In this document: positions 5,680 through 13,569 of the stretch, in pieces
Numbering within the stretch: the stretch's first letter is position 1
How the letters are laid out: every line of letters starts with the position of its first letter
Assembly: GCA_031285485.1 (NCBI GenBank)
Contig: JAITWC010000155.1
Span: forward strand, 1 to 13,569
Source: Alistipes sp.
Lineage (GTDB): Bacteria; Bacteroidota; Bacteroidia; Bacteroidales; Rikenellaceae
DNA: 13,569 nucleotides
Direction: 5' to 3'
The notes under the pieces: generated by a model
What the model was told of the DNA's origin: nothing
Database searches by the model: none
Seen by the model: the letters and a program-made list of their open reading frames with translations, nothing else
Position numbers and translations under genes: made by a program

Positions 5680-8520
5680 TTAGAATAACATTTTCAAACC
5701 GAGATTGTAAAATCGCGTCAAAGGAGACACACCTACATTCGTCTCCAAATGCTTGCGTTCCTTGGATATGGTCAGCAGGTTGTTACCGGCCACGTAGACG
5801 CTCATGCCCTTCACCCAACTGTTGCCGAACACTTCACTTGGCAGATCGTAGGTCAGCTGCACATGCTGCAGGCGGAAAGCGTTGGTCTTGTAGGTCCAAA
5901 AGTCCGAAGCACGAAGGTTGTTGTCGTTGTTGGTGGTCGTCAGACGCGGATAAGTGGCTGTGGCCGCGGTTGCCTCAGTCCAACGGTCGCGGGCCATTAC
6001 GGAGTATTTGCTGCTGCTACGCATCCAGTAATACGAACTGCTCTTCATGCTGGTGCCACCGTAAGCGCCATAACCCATTGCGAAGAAAGTCAAGTTGCGC
6101 CACTTTGCAGTTAGGTTGAGGCCCAGGAACAACGGAGTGTCCTGGCGACCGAGGAGCACCTGGTCGTTGCTGTCGATCTTACCGTCACCGTCCTGGTCTT
6201 TGTAGCGGATGTCACCGGCCTGAACTGGGCCGAAAGTTTGGTCGGCCGAAGCGGCCTCGGCATCGGTGGCGAACAGACCCTGGCTCTCCAGACCCCAAAG
6301 GCCATAAGTGGTCTTGCCTTCGCGTCTCTGGTAGTCGTATTCGTAGATCTCATCGCGTCGCGCGGCTTTGTTTGCGGAGTAAAGACCGTTGAAACCGAGC
6401 TTAATATCCACCTCGCCGAACTTCTTGTTGAGGTAGACGCTGAAATCCAAACCGGTGTAGTCATCGGTGTTGTAGTTGATGTAGGGCATGAGCGATGATG
6501 ACGGATAGCCGGTCTGCGTGAAGTAGCTGGGATAGACCGATGTAGGGCGGGTGAGAAGACCGTCCATCCGGGTGTAGAACCAACTCAGATCGAACGTAAA
6601 CAGACGATCCCACATCGAACCGCGGAGTGATACGCTGATCTCTTTACGCTTAACGTAACCCATGTCGGGGTTGTTGCTACGATTGTATTCGGTAGCGGCT
6701 TCCCCCCCGTTGTCGGCCCACGCCCACCAGCCTCCGCGTCGAAGGACTTTCTCGTAGAGGAAATAACCCATCGGGTTGTCGCTGACCATAATGTCGAGGT
6801 CCTGGGCTACTATACCACCCGAGAGCGACAACACCAGATCGTCGAGCACCTTACTCTCCTCGAGGAACGACTCTTTGGTCAGACGCCAGCCCAGAGTGAG
6901 AGTGGGTGAGAAACCGGCCCTTTTGCCCTCCGGCAACTTTGCCGACCAGGGCACTGCCGCGCTGAAATCGGCGTAATACTTCTTCTCGAAGTCGTAGGAG
7001 AGTTGCAACCCGAGGTTGGCGTTGGAATACTTGTGGTACTGGCCGCTCCGCTGATTTTGCCAGCCGTTGGCGACCAGCAGAGCGAACATGTTGTGAGACG
7101 AGTCCACGGTTCTGGTCCAGTCGAACTGAGCCGAAAAGTACTGGACGTTCTCGTAACCGGAATCGGAGATGTTCTGGTTACCCGTTCGGAGATCCTCTCC
7201 GTATTTGGTGAGCGAGCCTATCACATCCTGACCGCCATGTGAAGTCCACGACGGTTGGAAGGTCGCGTAGGTGTTGGTGTAGTCCTGAGTCCAAAGCGAA
7301 ATGTAGTCGATACCGTACTTGGCACGGAAAAAGAGTCCGTCGATCGCGTTACGGAGGTTGAAGTCCATCTTCGCGTCGAACTGGAACTGACGGGTGACTA
7401 ATCGGCCATCACCCGCGGCGTACAAGTCCGCAATCGGGTTGGTTTGGTCGAGCTGGGTACCTCCTAAGAAATATTTCCCGTCGATAATGTTTTCGGTCGC
7501 CGCCAACTGCTCCAAAGAACCTGTATCGTTAAGCTCAACCATATCGATCGGAATGAGCGGAGTAACACGGTTGGGACGCAGTGTGGCCGCCCCACCCCAG
7601 AAATCGCCGGAAGAATAGTTCTGATCGTTGAACGTGGCGCTCGCGTCTACTCGTGCGGAGATGAGTTCGTGCAGGCTCAAGTCGATGTTACCGCGGACGA
7701 ACATGTGGCTTAAAAAGTCGTTGGCGGCGTTACCTGCTTTGATTAACTGACCCTGGCGCGAATAGCCCACCGTAGTGTAGTAACGTGCTCTCTCGCCGCC
7801 ACCCTTGATCTCGGCCATTGCATCCGAACGGTTGTAGGCCTTCCTGAGGTAGTCAGATGTGTAGAACTCGTGGTCGGGATAGCGATAGGGATTGATCCCC
7901 GAACCGTGGTTGTAGATATCCTCGGCCGAGTAAAGCGGTTGGAGACCGTCGTTGGTTCTCGCCTCGTTGTAGAGGGTCATATACTCGGCGGAACCGAGAT
8001 ACTTAGGAAACATTTTTGGGACGAAGAAACCCGTGTTGGCGCGAACGTTGATCTGCCGCTCGCCGATCTCGCCACGTTTGGTGGTGATCATCACTACCCC
8101 GCGGGCAGCCTTCGGGCCGTGGAGAACCACGGCGGCTGCACCTTTCAATACGGTGATGGACTCGATCTCTGTAGCCTGCACATTGTCCAGACCTCGCGGA
8201 AAACCGTCGACCAGGATCAGCGGACCGCTCATCATACCCCACAGCCCGTTTCCGTACCCACCGACGACGTCGAGATAGGCGAGACTGCTGAGGCCGTACG
8301 ATTTGGACATCATTTCGTTCATATCGACCCAAGAGGTGCCTCCCATGATATCGCTCTTGTCGATGGTGCGATACGCGACCTCGACGGTGTCACCGTCCGT
8401 GGAGTTGTCCGTTCCCGCCGCCGAACCCGATTCCGCTCTATCAACACTTTGGGCTACGGCTATGCCGCATCCGAAAGCCAACATTGCGCAAAACGCGATT
8501 GTTTTTCTTATTTGTTTCAT
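5680..8520 (-). CDS. xusC: SusC-like TonB-dependent outer-membrane transporter lacking the N-terminal extension (second pair)
   Basis: This is a 946-aa TonB-dependent channel for importing glycan fragments. I chose the ATG at 8520 (MKQIRKTIAF); an in-frame TTG two codons upstream is less likely. A signal peptide (1 to about 24, ending AVAQ) is followed by only about 21 polar residues, then the segment VEVAYRTIDKSD (46-57) at the place of the usual VVVGYGT..K TonB-box region. The plug follows, with GPLILVDGFPRGLDNV and a terminal MITTKRG (144-150). The rest is the barrel, with an EF-hand-like DQDGDGKIDSND loop common in SusC proteins, ending in the aromatic KMLF. The carboxypeptidase-regulatory-like domain of about 80 residues present in the first SusC is absent. 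It lies 25 bp after xusB and 19 bp before xusD. Class is certain; the XusC name comes from gene order. Confidence 0.9.
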   Translation of the reverse strand: MKQIRKTIAFCAMLAFGCGIAVAQSVDRAESGSAAGTDNSTDGDTVEVAYRTIDKSDIMGGTSWVDMNEMMSKSYGLSSLAYLDVVGGYGNGLWGMMSGPLILVDGFPRGLDNVQATEIESITVLKGAAAVVLHGPKAARGVVMITTKRGEIGERQINVRANTGFFVPKMFPKYLGSAEYMTLYNEARTNDGLQPLYSAEDIYNHGSGINPYRYPDHEFYTSDYLRKAYNRSDAMAEIKGGGERARYYTTVGYSRQGQLIKAGNAANDFLSHMFVRGNIDLSLHELISARVDASATFNDQNYSSGDFWGGAATLRPNRVTPLIPIDMVELNDTGSLEQLAATENIIDGKYFLGGTQLDQTNPIADLYAAGDGRLVTRQFQFDAKMDFNLRNAIDGLFFRAKYGIDYISLWTQDYTNTYATFQPSWTSHGGQDVIGSLTKYGEDLRTGNQNISDSGYENVQYFSAQFDWTRTVDSSHNMFALLVANGWQNQRSGQYHKYSNANLGLQLSYDFEKKYYADFSAAVPWSAKLPEGKRAGFSPTLTLGWRLTKESFLEESKVLDDLVLSLSGGIVAQDLDIMVSDNPMGYFLYEKVLRRGGWWAWADNGGEAATEYNRSNNPDMGYVKRKEISVSLRGSMWDRLFTFDLSWFYTRMDGLLTRPTSVYPSYFTQTGYPSSSLMPYINYNTDDYTGLDFSVYLNKKFGEVDIKLGFNGLYSANKAARRDEIYEYDYQRREGKTTYGLWGLESQGLFATDAEAASADQTFGPVQAGDIRYKDQDGDGKIDSNDQVLLGRQDTPLFLGLNLTAKWRNLTFFAMGYGAYGGTSMKSSSYYWMRSSSKYSVMARDRWTEATAATATYPRLTTTNNDNNLRASDFWTYKTNAFRLQHVQLTYDLPSEVFGNSWVKGMSVYVAGNNLLTISKERKHLETNVGVSPLTRFYNLGLKMLF

Positions 8521-8545
8521 TGTCAAGTCTTTTTTAAATTATCAA

Positions 8546-10414
8546 TCACCAACCGGGGTTTTGTCCGAATTCGGGATACATACTCACATCTCCGGTCTTG
8601 AGAGGCATCCAATAGTGCTTGTTCGAGAACGGGCGTGTCAGGAGAACCTCCTCCGTTAAGTTGCGTACTTCGTTTTCGGAAGGATCGACGGTAACGTCGA
8701 GCGGCCGTGCACGGTCGAACTTATGAGTGGTCTTGATGTTATAGGGATACTCGGTGAGGAGCAACCAGCGGCGAAGGTCGTTGAAACGATGTCCTTCGAA
8801 CGACAACTCGACAGCCCTGTCGCGGCGAACTTCGCCCATGAAAGCGTCGAGCGATCCGGTGAACTTGTCGTGCACGTGGCCCAAACCGCAACGGTCGCGA
8901 AGCACATTGAGTGCGTCGACAGCCGTTTTGTCGAATCTGGGCGATTTACCCGTCGCTCCACCGTAACCCTGCGCTGCGGCCTCGGCGTACATGAGATAGA
9001 CGTCGGCCAGACGCATCCAACTCAGGTGGAGGTGCAACTGGGTGGAGTAACCCCACTTGCTATCGACAGTGTTGGCCTCTTTCGGGATGAACTTGTAGTT
9101 GTGGTATCCCGTGCGCGAGTTGTTGGACGGGTTGGTACTGTAGTTACCTCCGTTCTGCAGATTGGCGTACTGATAGTCGCTGACACCTGTGGTCACCTTC
9201 ACTCCGTCGTAGATGATGTGCTGATAGAATCTCGGGTCGCGGCCTTTCCATGGGAAGTTCTTGTCGAATCCCGACTCGGGGTCTTCCAAAGGCAACCCAT
9301 TGGCCATACCGTAGTAATTGACGTAGTTGGCGGTGGGCGCCAGAACGACCTTGTCGCCGTCGGCTATATTCTGGTTTTGGTACACCTGGGCCTGACGCCA
9401 TTGGGAGTCGGCGCTGAAGCTCTGCGAACGCACGATGGCCTCGGTGCTGCCGGGCATCCTCCATCCCTGGTTCTGCGTGTAGAAGAGCGTGCTGTATTCT
9501 TCGAAAGGCACGAGTGAGTACTGGGTCTGGCCGCTTTCGACCAGCGCCAGCAACTCGCCGAACACGTCGGCCGCCTGTTTGCAATACTCGGTGTCGTAGG
9601 TTTTGGGACCACCCACACCGTGGGTCATAAGCGGACTGCCTGCGAACAGCAGGTTCTTACCCTGAAAACCGAGCGCCCAAATTTTATTCGGACGTAAGTG
9701 GTTCATGCCGGAGGTGCGGCGGCCGATCTCGGTTTCGTCCCAGTTGATGGGCAATAGTTCGACTGCCTTGCGGAAATCCTCGTTAATGCGGTCTGCCGTC
9801 TCGCGATAGGTCAGACGAGGCATGGTGAGCGGTTCGTCGCTGGGCAACACTGTGTCGACGTAGGGCATGCCTCCCCAGTAACTGATGATCTGGAAATGCC
9901 ACCACGCGCGCATGTAGTACAGTTGGCCGGCTATGATGTCTCTCTCGGCCTGCGTGGCGTTGACCATGTAGCCTTCTTCCAGTGCGGCCAGGCCCTGATT
10001 GGCCTGACGGATGGCCAGCCATCCTCCCCTCCAGATAGATTTCGCCATACGGTCGTTGCTATTGGGGTCATTATTTCCAAAGTTACGGTCGAGGAAATTT
10101 TCTCCATTGCCGATATAAGCCCTGAAGTCCCCACGGTCGAACCGGGTCACCATTGCACGTTCGGCGTTGCCGCCTATGGTGGCGATCTCGTCTTCGCCCC
10201 AGTTGAACGAACTCACCCAAGTGTGCTTCATAACGTCGGGAATCTGATTGTACAACTGTTCGACAAAACCCTGAAAGTTGTGGAAGTTCTGGAACGCCGT
10301 TCTCTCGGATATGATCGATTTCGGCTCGCGATCCAGATATTCCGTGCAGGAACTCATTACCACCGAGGCGGCAAGCAACCCGCAAAAAAGACAATATTTT
10401 ATTTTAGTTCTCAT
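8546..10414 (-). CDS. xusB: SusD/RagB-like xylan oligosaccharide-binding lipoprotein (first pair)
   Basis: This 622-aa outer-membrane lipoprotein pairs with the SusC encoded just upstream and delivers oligosaccharides to it. The SPII signal ends V-M-S-S-C (Cys23), followed by TEYLDREP, a stretch very typical of SusD proteins. Other landmarks are QLYYMRAWWHFQIISYWGGMPYV (164-186, the conserved helix), FPWKGRDPRFYQHIIYDG (387-404), RLADVYLMYAEAAAQ (468-482), ELSFEGHRFNDLRRW (536-550) and the C-terminal EFGQNPGW. Length and all family signatures are complete. It begins 9 bp after the stop of the first SusC gene, indicating translational coupling. It shares only the general SusD framework with the second SusD, so this is an old duplication rather than a recent one. 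Specificity for xylan fragments is inferred from the operon. Confidence 0.9.
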   Translation of the reverse strand: MRTKIKYCLFCGLLAASVVMSSCTEYLDREPKSIISERTAFQNFHNFQGFVEQLYNQIPDVMKHTWVSSFNWGEDEIATIGGNAERAMVTRFDRGDFRAYIGNGENFLDRNFGNNDPNSNDRMAKSIWRGGWLAIRQANQGLAALEEGYMVNATQAERDIIAGQLYYMRAWWHFQIISYWGGMPYVDTVLPSDEPLTMPRLTYRETADRINEDFRKAVELLPINWDETEIGRRTSGMNHLRPNKIWALGFQGKNLLFAGSPLMTHGVGGPKTYDTEYCKQAADVFGELLALVESGQTQYSLVPFEEYSTLFYTQNQGWRMPGSTEAIVRSQSFSADSQWRQAQVYQNQNIADGDKVVLAPTANYVNYYGMANGLPLEDPESGFDKNFPWKGRDPRFYQHIIYDGVKVTTGVSDYQYANLQNGGNYSTNPSNNSRTGYHNYKFIPKEANTVDSKWGYSTQLHLHLSWMRLADVYLMYAEAAAQGYGGATGKSPRFDKTAVDALNVLRDRCGLGHVHDKFTGSLDAFMGEVRRDRAVELSFEGHRFNDLRRWLLLTEYPYNIKTTHKFDRARPLDVTVDPSENEVRNLTEEVLLTRPFSNKHYWMPLKTGDVSMYPEFGQNPGW

Positions 10415-10423
10415 ATCGGAGTT

Positions 10424-13400
10424 TTACAATGTTAATTTGATACCTAAGTTAAAGCGCTTGACCGTCGGGTAGGCGGTGTTCGATTCCACACCCGAGGAGT
10501 TGTAGTTCGACTCGCGGTCGTCGGGCATGCGGGTCCATAACCACAGGTTGTTACCGTTCAGGTAGATCTTGAGGCTGCCGATGCCGAGTTTCTGCACCCA
10601 GTTTTGGCTGGAGAAAGTGTAGCTGACCTCGGCGTTCTTCAGACGGACGTAGGAACCGTCGTACATGTGACGTAAACCGTCGGTGTAGGGACTCGCGATG
10701 ATCGACTGGCGGGGCAGAGGTTTGCCCGAGTCGGGATGATCCTTCGACCAGTACTCTCCCTCGTTATACACGGTGTTGCGTACACCTCCAAGACTGTTAA
10801 ACGGCACCCGTCGCGACACGTTGTTCACACCGTAGAACTGAAGGAACGCGCTCCAACCCCTCCAGTCGACACCGACGGTGGCGTTGAAGGTGTTCTGCGG
10901 AGTACCCGAATAGCCCCAGGGCACACTGTCGTAGTTGTCGATGATACCGTTGGCATCGTAGTCGAGAATGACGTAGTTGCCGGGGGTACGAACGTCATCG
11001 AGCTGGCTATGGGCGGTACTGCCGTACAACTCGTCGTAGTTGGTGTAGTAGCCGTGGCTGATGTAGGAATAGGGCTGGTCGTTGGGTTTACCTGCCGCCT
11101 TCTGGTAATCGGGCAGGAATTGGGGGTCGTCCTTATTTATTACTTCGTCCTTGGCGTGGGTGTAAACGAGGTTACCCCACAGACGGAGGTCGGGACCGAA
11201 CTGCTTGTTGACACGCATTTCGAGTTCGAAACCGCTCGTGTGCACCTCACCGAGGTTGGCCGTCGGAGCGTTCGTTCCGTAGTACGGGGGTACTGCGCGG
11301 CCCGATCCTTCGAGCAGAATGTTGGTGCGCTTGTCATTAAAGAACTCGGCGGTACCCGTGAGCAGACCCTTGAACAGCGTGAAGTCAGCACCGATATTGG
11401 TCTTGGTCACAACCTCCCAGTGGACATTGGGGTTACCCACAACCGACTGGTAGTACGTCTGATAAGGGCTACGGCTGGGGCTGGGACCATTGGTTATACT
11501 ATGAGCAAAGTTGTTAGTGCGCGGCTCCCATGTGTCCTGATAGAGCCAGCGGCCCCTCACCTGATCGTCCCCGATCTGACCGTAGGAGGCTCTCACCTTG
11601 AGCATGTCAAGCCACCCGAGGTTTAGTTTCTTTATGTAAGGTTCCTCGGTAATCATCCATCCGAGAGCTCCCGACTGGAAAAATGCGAAACGGTTCTGTG
11701 ACGCAAATTTTTCGGAACCGTTGTAAGCACCGTTGTACTCGACGAAGTAACGTCCTCCGAAGTCGTAGGTAGTGCGGAACACCCAGTTCTCACGGTAGTT
11801 GGGAATCTGGCTGCCTCGACCGCTCTCCTCGCGGCTCACGTCGGCCATCGCCCCGACGGTGTGTTTACCGAAGACGTTGGCGTAAGAGATGCGGCCCGAG
11901 TAGTAGACGCGGCGGTACAGTTGACCGTTGTCGACCGAACCGGCACGTGACTCCCAGTTGTAGGTGGTCTGGCCGTCGAATCCGTTGTTGGCGTCGGGTT
12001 GCGAGTCGGTGAAGACCACACCGGTCTTGGGATCGATCCACTTGCTGATGATGGTGTTTTGGTAGAGGTTGTTGACACCGCGTTCATTCTCCCGGTAACT
12101 GTTGTCGTACGACAGTTGCCCCTGAATCTTCAACCCTTTCACCAACATGCCGAGATCCTGCTCAAGAATAAAGTCGGTGTTGAGGCGGTCGGTGGTGATG
12201 TACTCGATACCTGTCGTGGCGAGCGACATGACCGAGTTGACGGAAGCATCGGGTGTGGGTCGATAATGGCCCCACATGCCGTTGCTGTAAATGGGAAGGA
12301 ACGCGTCGGGTGCGGTAGTGTAGAGAGCGTCCCACATCGTGTTCTCGTAGCGTTTGTCGGCCGGAGTGGTGCGTTTTCCGTGAGTACCCGAGAGGTTGAC
12401 CCTGAAAGTGGTCGACTTGGTGAGCGAGAAGTCGAGGTTGCTACGCACATTGAGACGGTCGAAACCGTATCCCAGCTTGTCGCTGTAGTGGAACCCGCTG
12501 TCGAAACGACGGAAAAGGTCACCCTCACGCGCGTAGTCCACGTTGGAGAAATACTTAACGAAGTCGTTACCCCCGGAGATGCCCACGTTGGCGTTCCACG
12601 ACATGGCAAAATCCCTGAGTAACCAGTCTTCCCAGTCTACGTTTGGGTACCTTTCGGATATCAGATTGCCCATTTTATCTTCACCCGACTGGTTGCGATA
12701 TTTGCTGATCTCTTCCATAGGAGTGATGTACTGCCATGCGTTGGGATTTACGCCCAACTCCGATTCCACCGAGCGGTTACGGACCATCAGCGCGTCGTAG
12801 GAGTCGTAAATGTCGGGAATATCCGAACGTACTTTCATGGTCGAATTGATGCCGATGTCGATGTTGGGCCGTCCCAGTTTACCACGCTTGGTTGTGATAA
12901 GGATAACCCCGTTGGCTCCGCGCACCCCGTAGACCGCGGTCGCCGAGGCGTCCTTCAACACGGAGAGGGTCTGCACCGAGTTAATGTCGACGTCCCTCAT
13001 GGGACGTTCGATACCATCGACCAGCACCAGCGGTTCCGAGTTGTTCCATGAACTGCGGCCGCGGATAATGATCCGGGGGTCTTCCTCACCGGGCATACCC
13101 GTACTCTGCATAGTCACGACACCCGGAAGATTACCCGTCAGCGCGGCACCGAGGTTGGTGACCCCGCCCGCGCGTTCGAGCACTTCACCCGTGGTCTGGG
13201 TAATCGCACCCACAACGCTCGCCTTGCGCTGCTGGCCGAAACCGACGACGATCACCTCTTCGATGTTCGTTGCGTCGATCTGCATCACGATGGCAACATC
13301 GGTGCGTCCGGTAACTTCCACGTCCTGCGGCACCATCCCCATGTACGAGACGTAAAGAACCTGATTGGCCGCCGGAACGTTGAGCGAAAACCTACCTTCG

Positions 13401-13569
13401 GTATCGGTGATCGCTCCTGTCGTGGGGGCATCCTTCACGACGACGATGGCACCGACTATCGGAGCATTGTCAGGGCCCGTCACGGTTCCGCGAACGGTAC
13501 GGCCGCTCTGGGCGAATGCCGAAATACCGCCAAAGAGAACAGCGAGGAGCATGATACACGCCGATCTGA
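10424..13569 (-). CDS. xusA: SusC/RagA-like TonB-dependent outer-membrane transporter, first pair, 5' end outside window
   Basis: This large TonB-dependent channel imports glycan fragments across the outer membrane, powered through TonB. The first ATG in the window (13550-13552) gives 1042 aa beginning MLLAVLFGGISAFAQ. The frame stays open to the window edge (R-S-A-C-I before that Met), and that Met lacks the basic residues of a signal peptide. The true start is therefore almost certainly a few codons beyond base 13569. From that Met: signal peptide to about 15; carboxypeptidase-D regulatory-like domain 18-92; TonB-box region IEEVIVVGFGQQRK (97-110); plug to ITTKRG (219-224) including EPLVLVDGIERPMRDV and DASATAVYGVRGANGV; then the 22-strand-type barrel with a DYDANGIIDNYD loop, ending FNLGIKLTL. 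No STN domain is visible, which argues against sigma/anti-sigma control and fits a hybrid two-component regulator located elsewhere. Confidence 0.9.
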   Translation of the reverse strand, partial: RSACIMLLAVLFGGISAFAQSGRTVRGTVTGPDNAPIVGAIVVVKDAPTTGAITDTEGRFSLNVPAANQVLYVSYMGMVPQDVEVTGRTDVAIVMQIDATNIEEVIVVGFGQQRKASVVGAITQTTGEVLERAGGVTNLGAALTGNLPGVVTMQSTGMPGEEDPRIIIRGRSSWNNSEPLVLVDGIERPMRDVDINSVQTLSVLKDASATAVYGVRGANGVILITTKRGKLGRPNIDIGINSTMKVRSDIPDIYDSYDALMVRNRSVESELGVNPNAWQYITPMEEISKYRNQSGEDKMGNLISERYPNVDWEDWLLRDFAMSWNANVGISGGNDFVKYFSNVDYAREGDLFRRFDSGFHYSDKLGYGFDRLNVRSNLDFSLTKSTTFRVNLSGTHGKRTTPADKRYENTMWDALYTTAPDAFLPIYSNGMWGHYRPTPDASVNSVMSLATTGIEYITTDRLNTDFILEQDLGMLVKGLKIQGQLSYDNSYRENERGVNNLYQNTIISKWIDPKTGVVFTDSQPDANNGFDGQTTYNWESRAGSVDNGQLYRRVYYSGRISYANVFGKHTVGAMADVSREESGRGSQIPNYRENWVFRTTYDFGGRYFVEYNGAYNGSEKFASQNRFAFFQSGALGWMITEEPYIKKLNLGWLDMLKVRASYGQIGDDQVRGRWLYQDTWEPRTNNFAHSITNGPSPSRSPYQTYYQSVVGNPNVHWEVVTKTNIGADFTLFKGLLTGTAEFFNDKRTNILLEGSGRAVPPYYGTNAPTANLGEVHTSGFELEMRVNKQFGPDLRLWGNLVYTHAKDEVINKDDPQFLPDYQKAAGKPNDQPYSYISHGYYTNYDELYGSTAHSQLDDVRTPGNYVILDYDANGIIDNYDSVPWGYSGTPQNTFNATVGVDWRGWSAFLQFYGVNNVSRRVPFNSLGGVRNTVYNEGEYWSKDHPDSGKPLPRQSIIASPYTDGLRHMYDGSYVRLKNAEVSYTFSSQNWVQKLGIGSLKIYLNGNNLWLWTRMPDDRESNYNSSGVESNTAYPTVKRFNLGIKLTL

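Noticed and set aside
8521..8526. TTG start for the second SusC (two residues longer).
   Set aside because: The ATG at 8520 gives a standard signal peptide MKQIRKTIAF; a TTG start is rarer and adds nothing.
10736..11626. 296-aa open frame on the + strand antisense to the first SusC gene.
   Set aside because: Valine-rich composition is a mirror of the sense codons (antisense of N, D and Y codons). It has no domain signature and no start context.

Overview
The window reads as Bacteroidota (most likely Bacteroidales) DNA. Evidence: two consecutive SusC/SusD pairs, four Bacteroidota-type lipoproteins with a lipobox cysteine at residues 17-23, a DUF1735-type surface lipoprotein, short A/T-rich intergenic gaps without strong Shine-Dalgarno sequences, and one TAnnTTTG promoter-like element. 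The coding DNA is fairly GC-rich, so a genus with GC above typical Bacteroides (for example Alistipes- or Paraprevotella-like) is plausible, but genus cannot be read from the sequence alone.

Layout. Bases 1-212 (+) are the 3' end of an IS3-family transposase with an in-frame amber stop inside the conserved GNCYDNA stretch, so it is a dead remnant. Bases 213-570 carry no protein gene I recognise. On the minus strand this gap does hold an intrinsic terminator for the large operon (505-539), a TAnnTTTG promoter-like box (484-491), a 60-nt nested hairpin (421-480) and a second U-tailed intrinsic terminator (369-397). Together these look like a small-RNA gene of about 110 nt. Bases 571-13569 are one minus-strand operon of six genes, transcribed from right to left with gaps of only 9-25 bp.

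The operon has the order SusC, SusD, SusC, SusD, DUF1735 lipoprotein, GH10 xylanase. This is the core xylan utilization system named xusA-xusB-xusC-xusD-xusE-xyn10C in Prevotella bryantii and found in other xylanolytic gut Bacteroidetes. By family knowledge, the surface GH10 endo-xylanase with two internal carbohydrate-binding modules cuts xylan outside the cell. XusE and the SusD-like proteins XusB and XusD capture the chains and oligosaccharides. The TonB-dependent SusC-like channels XusA and XusC import the products. The regulator (usually a hybrid two-component protein), the operon promoter and the periplasmic xylosidases/arabinofuranosidases are not in the window, and the first gene runs off its right edge.

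The protein-coding part is therefore a known system. The least explained item is the small-RNA-like unit between the xylanase terminator and the IS remnant. Secondary points are the missing N-terminal extension of XusC, the acidic EF-hand-like loop beside the xylanase acid/base residue, and the substituted glycone-binding motif of the xylanase.
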